Below, piece after piece: positions 33,750 through 45,169 of a stretch of DNA of 64,000 nucleotides. The position numbers and the translations under genes are program-made. The notes under the pieces are model-generated. The model saw only the letters and a list, made by a program, of their open reading frames with translations. It had not been told where the DNA came from and ran no database searches. How positions within the stretch are numbered: the stretch's first letter is position 1; every line of letters begins with the position of its first letter. This stretch comes from Isoetes taiwanensis. Taxonomy: Eukaryota > Streptophyta > Lycopodiopsida > Isoetales > Isoetaceae. Location of the stretch: assembly GCA_021234155.1 (NCBI GenBank), contig JAJEKV010000075.1, forward strand, positions 4,001,720 to 4,065,719, in the 5' to 3' direction.

Positions 33750-35744
33750 TCGCGCTTATGACATTGAGGGAGGCCACATTCGGTCTCGGGCTCAGTCGGC
33801 GCCACCCACCCCTCGTGTCATGTCTCGTCCAAATTCTCCGCCTCAAGCGTGCAAACATTGCTCACAACCTCAGTCTCCTCATCACTATCAGGAGCCCTAT
33901 ACGGCTCAACCTGCTCAACCTTACTTTCATACCCCAGAACATGCCTTCATCCATCAGTCTTCTGGCCATATGCCTCTGCCTTCACAACCATCATCTCCTA
34001 CGGGTGGACCGGGATATCCTCATGTCTCTTTTGCTCCTCCCCAGGAATTTCCCTTCCCTACCTTTCCCACCGCTCTTCCTGTTTACAATCTTACAGACCT
34101 CAAACCCAATGATCAGGCACCTCCCGTACCTCCACATCAGCCACCCCTTCAGCAGGGTCTTTCCAGCACCATACCCCCTCCAACTCCACCTCAATATCCT
34201 CACTATCATGTTCCTGTCCAGCCCAAAGACTTTTACCTCTACCTTCGGACCCTTAAGCTGACTTATCCTACCTTTGGCAACACGAAAGGCAAACCATTAG
34301 ACCAAAGTGCTCAGGCCCATATGGAAGAATTCGAGGCTCTGGCTGTCCTAAATGGTCATGCGCAACCTCAACTGAAATTCCACATCTTTTCCACCACGCT
34401 GCGTGGCTCCCCTCATCAATGGCTCATGTCCAACAAAAGCCACTGGAAACAAGATTGGTCCGAAATGAAAACTGCTTTTCTTTCTCACTATGGGACCACG
34501 GATGATGATCAACTTCATCTCAAGCAACTCAATGACCTTCAACAAGAGCCCACGGAGTCCGCCCGGGATTTTGCAGATCGACTTCACATTCTGCTAAGCA
34601 AACTCAAGGAGTACCCCACCGCAGCCGGATCTTGGTCTGGTTTCTCCAAGGACTTCCTCCAATTTATCCGACTCATGACCGAATACTGCTACCAAGACTT
34701 TGGAGCAGGCTATCGATCTTGTCAATCACTCAGTCAATGTTTCCTCCCGTGGCGTGGCTCTTCAGGAGCTCCCTTTCATTCCACCCGTCATGGTTCCCCA
34801 GACTGCTGTTCAACCTCAACACGCCAATCCGCGGCCGCGATCGGATCGGTGCCATATCTGCAAATATCAAGGCCACTTGGCGAATGAGTGCAACTCCACC
34901 AATGGCCCGCCTCATTAAACGCTTTTGCAACATGTGCAATCATGCCACGGAAGAGTGCACTCGCACTCATCCTACACCTTTCCGCAACAAGATGGTTTAT
35001 CAAGTGCAAACAACACCTCAGCACCAATTGCCATATCAGCAGCCACCACTGCAGGCGCAACCCAATCAACTCTATCAGCAACAGGAGCAACAACGGGGAC
35101 CCAACACACGTCCTCCTTTTGATCCTTCGAAAGCTCAGTGTTATCACTGTCAAGAATGGGGTCATACCACCACGGCGTGTCCTCAACTTCCACAAGTTCA
35201 GGTGCAGCTTCCTGGCACAAATCAGACCACATCGGTCCGCCTCACGGCTTACCAACTTTGGATTGCCAATGGCAAACAAGGCCCGCGTCCGGTTCTTCGG
35301 AAGCCACCTCGTGCACCTCAGCAATCACGCTATCAACCAGCTCCTGCAAATCAACCTCAGATGGATCAACAAGCACAGGAAGAAATTTTTCAAGCTCTTA
35401 ATCCTCCAGTCCAGCCATCAAATTGGGTAGGTTTGGTTTCACGCCAGACCAGGGCGTCACGGCCCTTAACCATTATTCCTAAAGGCACGCAACCTGCCTT
35501 TGCAGTCGACACAATTCCTCATGATGAAGAAAAAAAGGTTCACTTTGCACCTGACTTGGAGAAACTCATGCCGCATGTCATGCCTAAAGTTCGCCAAAGC
35601 ATTCTGAACCTCATGCAAGCTGCTGAAGGCCGCACGTTGGCTAATGTTCATGCCACCACTAGAGCTCAACACAGACAAGAAGCTCCTTCCATGTCTCAAC
35701 CTCCACACTCTCAGCCATATCCAAATATCATTTCTTTGAGGTAG
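33750..35744 (+). other. Gag region of the 12 kb gypsy fossil
   Basis: The N-terminal part is rich in Pro/Gln/Ser/His. A Gag-like capsid segment follows, with HMEEFEALAVLNGHA, PHQWLMSNKSHWKQDW and FADRLHILLSKLKEYP (about 34310-34620). Three CCHC-type knuckles follow in order: CHICKYQGHLANEC (about 34850), CNMCNHATEEC (about 34930) and CYHCQEWGHTTTAC (about 35140), the middle one short by a His-spacing unit. The frame is broken more than once. It is a fossil of a packaging and RNA-binding protein. Confidence 0.8.
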
Positions 35745-35759
35745 ACCTCCTCAAAGAAG

Positions 35760-38700
35760 TTGCGGCTTCCTTACCACGCACTCCAGCACTGTGGATCCCG
35801 CAGGATCCTTTTTCTCATGTGCCTCGGAACTCCAAGAGGAGGCGGCAAAAATCAAAATTCCTCTAAGTCTTGCAACGATTTTGAAACTTCGTCACGCTCT
35901 CTCAAGGACCCGGTTACCACTCCCAACCTGTTTTTTAGTTGGGGTCATGTTGCTACCTCTACACCCACGGTACATGCCACGGTGGGCAATCGGCCAAGTC
36001 AACCATGTTCAAATTGGCGGAGGTAGCGCGATTAATCTCATCACGGATAAACTCCGCAAAACAAATGGGCATCAAACAACTCTATCGTGCTCCATATGAC
36101 ATCAAATTGGCCAATGGCCATATCCACGAGACCTCAAAGCGTCACGCCTCTTCTTCACATCAACATTGGTGATCTCGATTCCCCTTGGAATTTGGTGTTT
36201 GGAAGGCTGGAGAAGATCCGGTGATTATGAAATGTTGATCGGCGGACCTTTTCTCCGCCCGGGCCAAGAGTATCCATTCTTGGGCCCGCGGATCGATTAG
36301 TCATCACGGATGGTCACCTTAATGCCACCATGGATTTGGAAACGGGCAAAATCATTTCCGTCGACAATCTTGAACCCTCTCTCTCCGACACCGATTCGGG
36401 GGGCCCGAATATCTATCAAGTTCGGGCTCCACACGCGAGTCTGCCGCCTCATCATCCTACCCCGAATATCTTTGATCCTTGGGGAGAAATGACTCTTGAT
36501 CGGGGACCAGTATGTGGCTGCTTTGCTTGACCCTTACCCGGCTCCTTGCAATCGCATCCAACGTGTTGATCACTTTTTCGATCTTTGAATCTCCTGCCGC
36601 TCACAGTAGATGTACATGCTTTGTTGCGAAGCAACCTCTGGCGGATGAAACTTCGGCAACCTCTCTTTTTTCACCACGCAGAGTGCCACGATCTGTTATG
36701 CTTCAACCTCCTGCTCATATTGTCGGGACACGAAGTTATCCCCATATTCAGGACTCACGAAGTCGAGATTGTGGGCGTAGGCAACAATCAGACTGTCCGA
36801 ATTGCCGCAAATCTTGAGCCACCCTATCGTATGAGGCCGCCACGCTCTTCAAAAGTTCAAACACATTTTTGCCCGGAGCTACAGAGATCTTCGGGGGATC
36901 AACAAAACCTTGGGGGAACTCACCATTCCTACCAAGTCTGATGCACGCCCAAAGATAGCAACGATGCGGCTCAACCCAAATTACCGTGATCGAGTCAAAG
37001 TGGAAATTGACAAACTCCTTGCTGCGGAGTTTGATCTATGAGGTCAACCATTACGAATGGGTGAGCCCCATCGTCATTGCACTCAAACACAATGGTAAGA
37101 TCCGCGTTTGTGTGGACTACCGAAAACTCAATCAGGCCACGGAGCGTGATCATTTTCCACTTCCCTTCACGGACCCGAGGTTAAGGAAGAGGTTCTTTGG
37201 ACATGAGATGTACTCCTTCATGGATGGTTTTTAAAGCTACAATCGGATCTCCATCAAAGAATCTGATCAACTCAAGACTACCTTCACCACCCCGTGGGAA
37301 TCACTTTTTTGCCTACAAGGTGGTTCCTTTTGGATTATCAAACTCTCCATCCACGTTTCAACGTATCATGCTCTCGATTTTTCATGATTTTTATGAAGGA
37401 AAATCCCTTCTTGCAAATTTTTCAAGATGACTTCTCGCCTCTGACAGTTCCATGGCTGGCCATTTAGATAAATTGGAACTTCGTCTTTCGTGAAATGTGA
37501 TGAGTCCCAAGATTAGTCTCAATCCCGAAAATGCACCTTTTGCGTCACTTGGTGTTCCCTTGGGACACGTTGTCGACAAAGCGGTATCACCACGAGATCC
37601 CGCCAAAATCGGTTGTGTGCTCAAGGCTCAAGCACCGGCCAATATCAAGGAGACACGCTCTTTCACGGGTAAGGTCAATTATTACTCCACCTTCATTCCC
37701 GGACTAGCGGCCATTGCGGATCCCATTCATAAACTCACGGGTGATGAATCCACCTGGGCCTGGAATTCCCAGGCGGATGCTTTGCTTTCCAACAGTTGAA
37801 GCTTTTGCTTACTCAGGCCCCGGTTCTTGTTCCTCCTCAATGGGACAAGCCCTTTCATGTTCATGTCGATGTCTCGGCATTTGCTATTGGTGCTGTTCTT
37901 TCTCAAGAATATGATGCACACACCGACAAACCAAACCCGATACGCCCGGTAGGAAACTCAATTGCGGAGCGCAACTACTCGCCAGGCGAGAAGCCTTGGG
38001 TTTAATTTTCTGTGTCCAACGCTTCCGTCACTATCTTTTAGGCAGTCAGATCAAATTCTTTGTTGACCACCAAGCACTCCTTTATTTGATCAACAAATCC
38101 ACGCCCACGGGCCGCATTGCTCGATGGGTCCTTCTTCTCCAAGAATTTGCCCCTTTTGAAATTGTTCACAAGGCCGGCAAATCTCACGTTAATCCGGATT
38201 ATCTTTCACGCATCCACCGGATGATCCCTCCACGGGAGTCTCGGGCGCCTTTCCCCGACGCTCAACTCTTTTTAGTCACGGCAACACCACATTGGTTCCA
38301 TGACTTTCAGTGAGCACCTCCTCCTCACCGGCGCTCTTCCACCAGAGGACATGACGCTCTCTAATGCCAAACGACAATCCCGTCGTCATCAATTTCTCCG
38401 CGACGTCCGCGTGACTACACAATGGTTGCGGGACATCTTTACAAAAAGGGTAAGGATACCATCCTTCGACGTGTTCTACCTCATGAAGTTCCGGATATTG
38501 TCCGCTGAAGCTCATCAAGGGCTAGGTGGTGGTCATTTTCATGGTGACACCACGCGACGCGCCAAAATCCTTCTAGCCGGGGTGTTTTTGGCCCACGCTC
38601 TTCAAAGACGCCACGCCCGCGCCCTTGCGTGTGATGCTTGTCGGTGTGTGGGACGGCCCACGGCCCGTGACGCTCTTCCCTTGACGCCGGTCGCCACGCC

Positions 38701-39628
38701 ACTTCCCTTCAGCAAATGGGGAATGGATTTTGTGGGACCCATCGATCCTCCCGCGCGGCACACCCGTGCCCGCTACATTCCCAGTTCTCACCGACTACGC
38801 TACTAAATGGGCGGAAGCTTGCGCTTAGCACTTCCGGACAACAACTGCGGCAAAGCCGCGAAAGGTCCTCTATCAACAAATTATCACGCGATTTGGCTGC
38901 CCCACGGAGCTGGTCGGTGATCGTGGTGTCCATTTATCAATCATACCATCAAGGAGCCGGGGACTATCTCCCCGATACATCATCACAAGAGCACACCTTA
39001 CTATCCTCAAGGGAATGGTTTGGCAGAAAGCACCAACAAAACTCTGGTCACAATTCTCAAGAAAATTTGTGACGCTTCTCGCACTGACTGGCAAACCAAG
39101 CTTCCTACTGTTCTTTGGGCTTACAATACTTGTTTCAAAATAGCTACTGGTCACACTCCTTTCAAATTGGTTTATGGTCAAGAAGCTCTCATGCCTTTTG
39201 AGTACATTCTCCCCACTCTCCGTTTTCAACTGGCTACTGCCCATAATCCGCCTGCTGCACTCAAAGAAAGGGTTTATCAATTGGAACAGTTGGATGAACT
39301 TAGAAGGGATGCTTATATTCGTGTTCTTCATGGACAACGGTTGCAAAAATCTCTACATGACACACGTCTGAAGACAAAAACATTCAAAGAAGGAGATTTG
39401 GTTCTTCTTTATGATTCTCGGTACAGAAATTTTCCGGGTAAACTTAAGATTCGTTGGCTTGGCCCTTATCAAATCGTTCAAGTGGTTCGACCCAGCGTTT
39501 TCCAACTGGCTGAGTTAGATGGCACTCCATTACCTACACTGGTTAATGGCTTCCGCCTCAAAACATTTCATCACCTGGCGACAATCAACAAACGGTCAGG
39601 TTCAAGATACAACCACAACCGAAAGTGA
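35760..39628 (+). other. Pol region (protease, RT, RNase H, integrase) of the 12 kb gypsy fossil
   Basis: Recognisable landmarks in order: RT start with WVSPIVIALKHNGKIRVCVD (about 37050-37120) and FAYKVVPFGLSNSPSTFQRI (about 37310-37370); RNase H with FFVDHQALLYLINKSTPTGR (about 38060-38120) and HVNPDYLSRIH; integrase with FSKWGMDFVGPIDPP (about 38710) and, at the C-terminal end, NKTLVTILKKICDASRTDWQ and KIRWLGPYQIVQVVRPSVFQ (39020-39520). No chromodomain follows. Many breaks. Confidence 0.85.
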
Positions 39629-42600
39629 CTAAAAAAAGGGCATATTATATTATAGGTGGAATTTTTTACAAAATGTGGGCACAGCCCAAATATTTCCGCT
39701 ATGGGCCTTTGCCCTATATACAAAAAACGGGCTCGAGCCCTATCGACTAAGTCCTAAGAAGAAAAACCCTCTACTCCGGTTGGGAGCGAGGTGATCTTGC
39801 CGAGATGTGGTAGAGGTTACGCTTTCGGGGTCCCAAATAAGGTGCGCAGAACCACCTCCATCCCGTTGGTATGAGGATCGGGATGTTCACCATCCCGGAA
39901 CACCAGCCATCCATTCTCGAGCCACGATTGTGGCGGCCAGAGGTCCGACAATTCATTTTGCAAGTAATCCACTCTTGGCGGTTAGTGGGCATCGTGCGGT
40001 TCGTTCAAACCAAGGCGCGACCATCTTTGGCGCCATCGGATGCCTTCGCTTCACTCCGGTTCTTATATAGCCAACCCGAGGAACTCCTTGTCGGCGTGGA
40101 CCAATAAAAAAATCGCCAACGTGTTTTGCAATGCAAAATTGTTTCTAAAAGAGAATCTTTTCTCCCGCATATCTAGCCATGGTACCCTCGACACATTCGT
40201 TTTAATGATATCCCACTTGAGTTGCCCGGCATTAAATTCCATTGCTTCTTTTCACGCCCGTCGCGCACATTAATGTATGTCCTTTGGCCACTGTCACATC
40301 CATCATTCTCTCACGCCTCATCTCCACCGTTCATTACTTCTCCCTTTGTTGTTTGGGGACTTAGCCAAATTTTTGCCTCTCAATCGCCTCCTTGGCATCT
40401 TTCGACACTTGGCACCATCAACGGTTGCAGCTTCACCCTTATCATGCCTCTTCACCTCCAATTGCACGCCCTAAACCTTTTTCGTCCCTCTGCGCCTTAG
40501 TCCTCCGTTCTTAAGCCTTACGTCTCGCTCTCGCCTTTGCATCACCGTCTTTTACGGCTCTTTGCCATGGCGGCCCCAAAATTTCCTACACTTCAAGCTT
40601 CTCTCCGCGAGGGGAACCGCTCTCTTTTAAGTCGATTATCTTTCTTGGCGCCCACTTTCCGTGAAGCCCTTGTTGGCCCGAATCGTGCGATCGCTGAAAC
40701 GCCCGAAAACTTTACGAATTCTCTCAAATGGAACTTCCGGCTCCAAATCCTGACCAGTTGAAGCAGTTCATCGCGAACATCGTCAATAGCCCGCATGGAT
40801 ACACCACAGTGGTCGATGGCACCACCATTTATTTGACTTCAAAGGCCTGATTTACGAGGTATTCCATATTCCTTTGCAAACCCCTTGTTTATCTTGGTCT
40901 GCCATACAGGATCTTGATGTCACTGAGTTTGGTGCTCCTGCTTATCATGCAAATGTGCATCGCCTGACCAATATTGACAAGCCCCATGAGACCTTTGTTA
41001 AGTTTCTGTGGCGCAAGTTCCTTGGGTATTCTATCAAGAACACCCATATCAATAAACCTTTCTATAATATCGTAGTCACCGCTACTCGCTCAACCCACAC
41101 CACATTGATTGGCCCCAATTCTTTGTTCTCTAGTCTTCTCCAAGAAGTGGACCGTCTTGGGCTGCCACTTCTATTTCTGAAGTTCGATGGGCACTTCACG
41201 CCTTCTTCCTCTGGTCATGTCAAAATTCCGCACTCCCATGTCCTTTGTCTCCTCCTCCTCTTTCTGAGAATCCAAGCATTCCGGTTCACACCATGTCTCC
41301 CAAACGCCAAACCAAACCAATGCAAAGGGGGCTCCACCACCACGGCACCCTCGTCGGTTTTGTATCAAAATATCGCCGGGATGCTCAAGCTGCCGTTCTA
41401 AAGTTATAAGAATCCCAAGAAGCTCTTATGAATGGGGTTCACACGTACCCCACGACCTCCGTCACGGTTCACCGTGATCTTCAAGCTGCAAATCGCACAA
41501 GTTCAAACTTTGGAAGCCCAACTTCAAGAAAAGCACGGGGCTCTCTTACGGGCCCGCATAGATCTCAAAAGTGCACGGGATCAGACCAGCCTCCTTGCGG
41601 ATCGCGGGCTCGGCTTCAATCCAAATTCGGGACTTATTGGAGCAAAACAAGTCCAAAGCCACCCTCACGGGTGACAAGGAGAAAGATATTGCTAAGCTCG
41701 GCGCCTTGTACTCCGAGCTTTGTGACAATTCTGACACTCAAGTTCAACACCTTACAGAGGCGGGATGCTCAAATTGCCTCTTTGGCGGCTCAGCTCTCCA
41801 CCAGAGACTTCTCGGCTCACGTCCCTCCAAGATCGGCTACGGAGGTTGAAAACGAAACTTCTTGATGACGGGATTGCCGTGCCGACTCAATGCTCTGGGC
41901 AATCCTCCTCACGCGGTTAACACTTCTCCGAAAAGCGGTCGTGATCGGTCCGCCATACGTTAGAAAAGGACCACGGGATCCGTGACCTCGAACAACGGCT
42001 ACTGACGCTATTCGGTCTGGCGATGAGGCTCGAACCAAACCGGGCGGCTATATCACCATCGTTAGCAACCTTCTGTTGATTTCCCGTTCCTTCACGCTAT
42101 CTGGATTATGTGGTTGCACGCCACCACCTCTTTCTTACGAAGTGGCATGGGGCTGATGGTCCCGTGGATGTTCCATCTGCGCCCGCAGCCAGATTTTCTT
42201 GGTTGGCGAACTCTCCATTGAAGACAAAGGTGTCTGTGTGCCCTTTTAGTCTTTGATCTCATTCAACTGCGAAGATCCGGTTTCATCACCTTGAGTTGTT
42301 CAGCCCATGGCTTACATTTTTCATGATTTCTATCTGGGTGACACACAGGAGAGATTTCGGGATGGGCCACCACAGAACTATCAGGGTGACCCCACCCTTC
42401 AATGGTTGCTTGGGGATAACAACCCCTACCTGGCTGATCATGCTCAGACACACGCTCTTCATCAAGAGTACATGCCCGAGCTTGCACATCATTTACCTCT
42501 CTCACGCAAGCGGAAGTGCTTGCAACAAATAAGGAAGTATCCGGGACATCCCGAGGATCTTCCCTATGCCGCGTTTATATCGCGACACCTCGGCTGGTTA

Positions 42601-43441
42601 CAATCAATTACGTGCTCTTCTGGATAGCAAGACAGTCCCCACTCCTGTCAACTCTCAACTCTCTGCTCCTGTCTGGGATCGTTGGTGTAAAGCTCTTGAT
42701 CCGGCCCTTGTCAGTGAATTCCGGGAGCAGGCTCAACAACCCACGCCCACGGGCATGGTTCCCTCTCCCTATGCTTCCCTGGGTGTTCCTCCACGCCCGG
42801 GTTCCCGACTTCGATTGGCGTCTCCCCTTTTGGACAAAGGTCATGGATGGCCATGCTGGATGGACTCCACCTCAGATCTCGACGGATCTCCGGTGGGATC
42901 CCCATTTTGTTCGCCGCTCCCATTGGGAGGAGGGTGCCACTCTTGATAACACCACGAATTGGATCTATATTGCTAATGAGCGTGGTTGGCAACGCCCTGG
43001 CGATCGCGCTCCATGGTCTTGACACCTTCTTGCGATCGCCGCCACCTCACCGTGATCCTTGATCCACCTTCAAGCGGGTTTTTGTGCTGCTCTAAAATGC
43101 ATCTTGCTCAGCTCCTTAAATCGGCGTCCCATTTTTACTCCAATCCGCCGAATGCGTCGGTGCCTTCGCCTCAGACCCTCCTCCTCATGGAATGTCGGTT
43201 TGTTTCTTAGGCGCCCATCTGCCCTTGAAGACATGGTGCGATCTCGTTTTCTCATTGATGCAGATCCTGCCCTTGGCCTCAACACTCCTCCTGCTCTTCA
43301 AACACGCCAGGATCTCATTGGCCAGTACCATAATGGTGCCCGTCCTCATTCCCGTGAGGATCACTTTCAGACTGATGGCTTCCCGCCCTCAGAGACACTT
43401 CCTCCTTTTCTTCACTCTGAGTGTCGTTTGGTGGGGGGGAG
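39629..43441 (+). other. 3' accessory region of the gypsy fossil, unassigned
   Basis: Between integrase and the 3' LTR lie about 3.8 kb. Plus-strand protein-like stretches include FGAPAYHANVHRLTNIDKPH (about 40930), a possible coiled coil with QIAQVQTLEAQLQEKHGALL (about 41490), YIFHDFYLGDTQERFRDGPP (about 42310) and ARPHSREDHFQTDGFPPSE (about 43350). Extra 3' coding regions are known in several plant gypsy lineages. I see no signal peptide or membrane anchor that would justify calling it envelope-like. The plant-protein flavour could also mean captured DNA. Confidence 0.5.
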
Positions 43442-44026
43442 TGTTAGTCCTGTGCCTCCTGGTTCAGGACTATTCATGCATACGACGGACCAGGTCAAGC
43501 TCAAGGATCCACAGTCAGCCACGGGTCAGCCATCAAAGGCTCAGCAGAAGACCAAGCGGCCAGACCACCACGGTCAAAACTGCGTCCCGTCAACAAGAGG
43601 CGCCGCTCAGACAAGTGACGGCCCGTCAGCGTCAGCGTGATTCTAGGCACTTCAAGAGGCACCGCCAATATTCCTGCAAATCAGGCCTCCTTCCAGGAGT
43701 CGGCACCGAGATCAGTCAGAGTGTCTATATTGGGCCAAAGGCCATTGTACTATATATATGAGTAGAGCTAGCACATGAGTTTTTAGATGAGTTTTGAGTC
43801 TTGTCTCTCTTCAGTCTTCTCTCGATTGCGAGAGCTCATGTATGTTCATCATTGATATCAAGGAAGCTTATCATTTTCCTTTCATTGTTCTCTTTTGTTC
43901 TGTTTTCTTCTTCTTGTTCTTTTCTTGCAAATCCCGCGTGACATAGTCCCCCGGATTCTCCTGTCAGATCCAAGGGTCCTCACAGAGGGCTGTCTTGCAG
44001 GAGTTCCCGAACCCAGACCCCAAACA
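43442..44026 (+). repeat. 3' LTR of the gypsy fossil
   Basis: 585 bp, from TGTTAGTCCTGTGCC to CCCCAAACA, directly followed by the target duplication ATAGC. It is the uninterrupted counterpart of the 5' LTR and shows that the 970-bp element in the 5' LTR arrived after the retroelement. Confidence 0.9.
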
Positions 44027-44031
44027 ATAGC

Positions 44032-45169
44032 GTCCTTTGAAACATCATTGACAAACTGGCATGCAAAGGCTAAGCATAGTTCAGCCATGCAGCAAGAAAG
44101 TGAGAGTACCAAATCTCGGATGGAGTTGGGTGTGGGTGTTTATTATTTGTCTTTGCTAACTAGTGATGTATGTCAGGCATGTGGCCTTTGTTTTCCTAAA
44201 GATTATGACCCATTTGTTAAAATAAACAAATGTGGACATAAATACTATGTCTTTTATTTCTTTGATGTGCTAAAAGCTATGTATTGTGGTTCCCTATTGT
44301 GGAGGGGAAGTTCCAAGCAATATTTTGCAGGAATTGGGATTCAAAGAATATGCTGTTGTTATTGAAGAAGAGCCTATTTATGAAGATGAAGAAGAAACTG
44401 AAGTAGCTGACAATGCTAAAGATAAGAAAGTGTGCAAAATGAAGCAGTAGAAGGATGAAGTTGATAGCAACACAATTTTGTACAATAAACCTGCAAGTAA
44501 TGGTTTTAAAGCTGAAAGGAACTGCAAGACAAGGGCGAGCACAAAGAAGGACAAAATTGGTGTTTCACATAAGTATTATTGTTCATTATATCTTCTAATG
44601 TTTCACACTTTTTGTTTGTTGCTAACTTCAATTCTCTTTGCAGCACTTGACAAGTTAAGTCCTGTTAAATTTGCTCATATGTCTTTCACAAAATTCATAT
44701 TTTGTTTCAATATATATCTTTTCTTCAAGTTACAATAATTTTAAATTATCCTTGCAGACAAGAAGACCCTTGGTAGCACTGGACAGTCAACAAGGAAGAA
44801 ATCTGGACCAGCAAAAAGGATTAGTAATTCTGCGTAATAGTTAATGTTCAATCTTTTTGTAGTTAATGTTGAATTTTTGGTGCAGGAAACATGGTAAGGA
44901 TTGCTGCAAAAGCATCAGGTGAAGATGAAATGATCAAGAAGCCTGATCGCCATACAGAAGATCAGAATGCTGAAGCAGAAAAAGATGTTGGAGATGAAGT
45001 AGGAGAAAAGGATGTTGAACACAAACTAGCTACCAGCCAAATTGGTGAAGTTCTAGCAGAGGTAGCCACGGATTATGCAGTAAGTTCTAATGAAGAAAAT
45101 CTTCCTGGTGGTACTCTAGAGGACAATTATTTTGCTTTTAAAAAGGCTAGACTTTCTGGTATGCATTAG
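44032..45169 (+). pseudogene. multi-exon gene of unknown function, 3' part
   Basis: Continues the frame left at 32028: SFETSLTNWHAKAKHSSAMQ, ESESTKSRMELGVGVYYLSL, then a zinc-binding-like stretch CQACGLCFPKDYDPFV and KCGHKYY (CxxC...CxH). An acidic tail EEEPIYEDEEETEVAD and a Lys-rich KAERNCKTRASTKKDK follow, with likely introns after 44562 (GTGTTT donor; CTTTGCAG and CCTTGCAG acceptors near 44642 and 44758). The last exon (about 44886-45169) encodes KPDRHTEDQNAEAEKDVGDE and ends SGMH-stop. One frame slip and one in-frame TAG are present in addition to the LTR element. The family is not recognised; the charged tail and zinc-like motif suggest a nuclear protein. Confidence 0.6.

Larger units (their letters stand above)
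32029..44026 (+). mobile_element. Ty3/gypsy LTR retrotransposon fossil, nearly full length, about 12 kb
   Basis: LTRs begin TGTTAGTCCTGTGCCTCC and end CCCCAAACA. The flanks are 5-bp target duplications ATAGC (32024-32028 and 44027-44031). The interior has Gag, protease/RT/RNase H/integrase in gypsy order, then a further region of about 3.8 kb before the 3' LTR. No chromodomain was seen, and integrase wording (ATGHTPFKLVYGQEALMPFE) suits a non-chromovirus lineage. The 5' LTR is enlarged by a nested Mutator-type element (32544-33513). The LTRs otherwise differ by only a few percent, so the insertion is fairly young. Coding regions are broken many times (well over ten by eye). Confidence 0.9.

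Noticed and set aside
40537-43441. Envelope gene in the gypsy element
   Set aside because: No signal peptide, furin-like site or membrane anchor was recognised in the 3' region.
43882-44112. Minus-strand frame across the 3' LTR end
   Set aside because: It spans LTR and flanking host DNA and has no similarity of its own.
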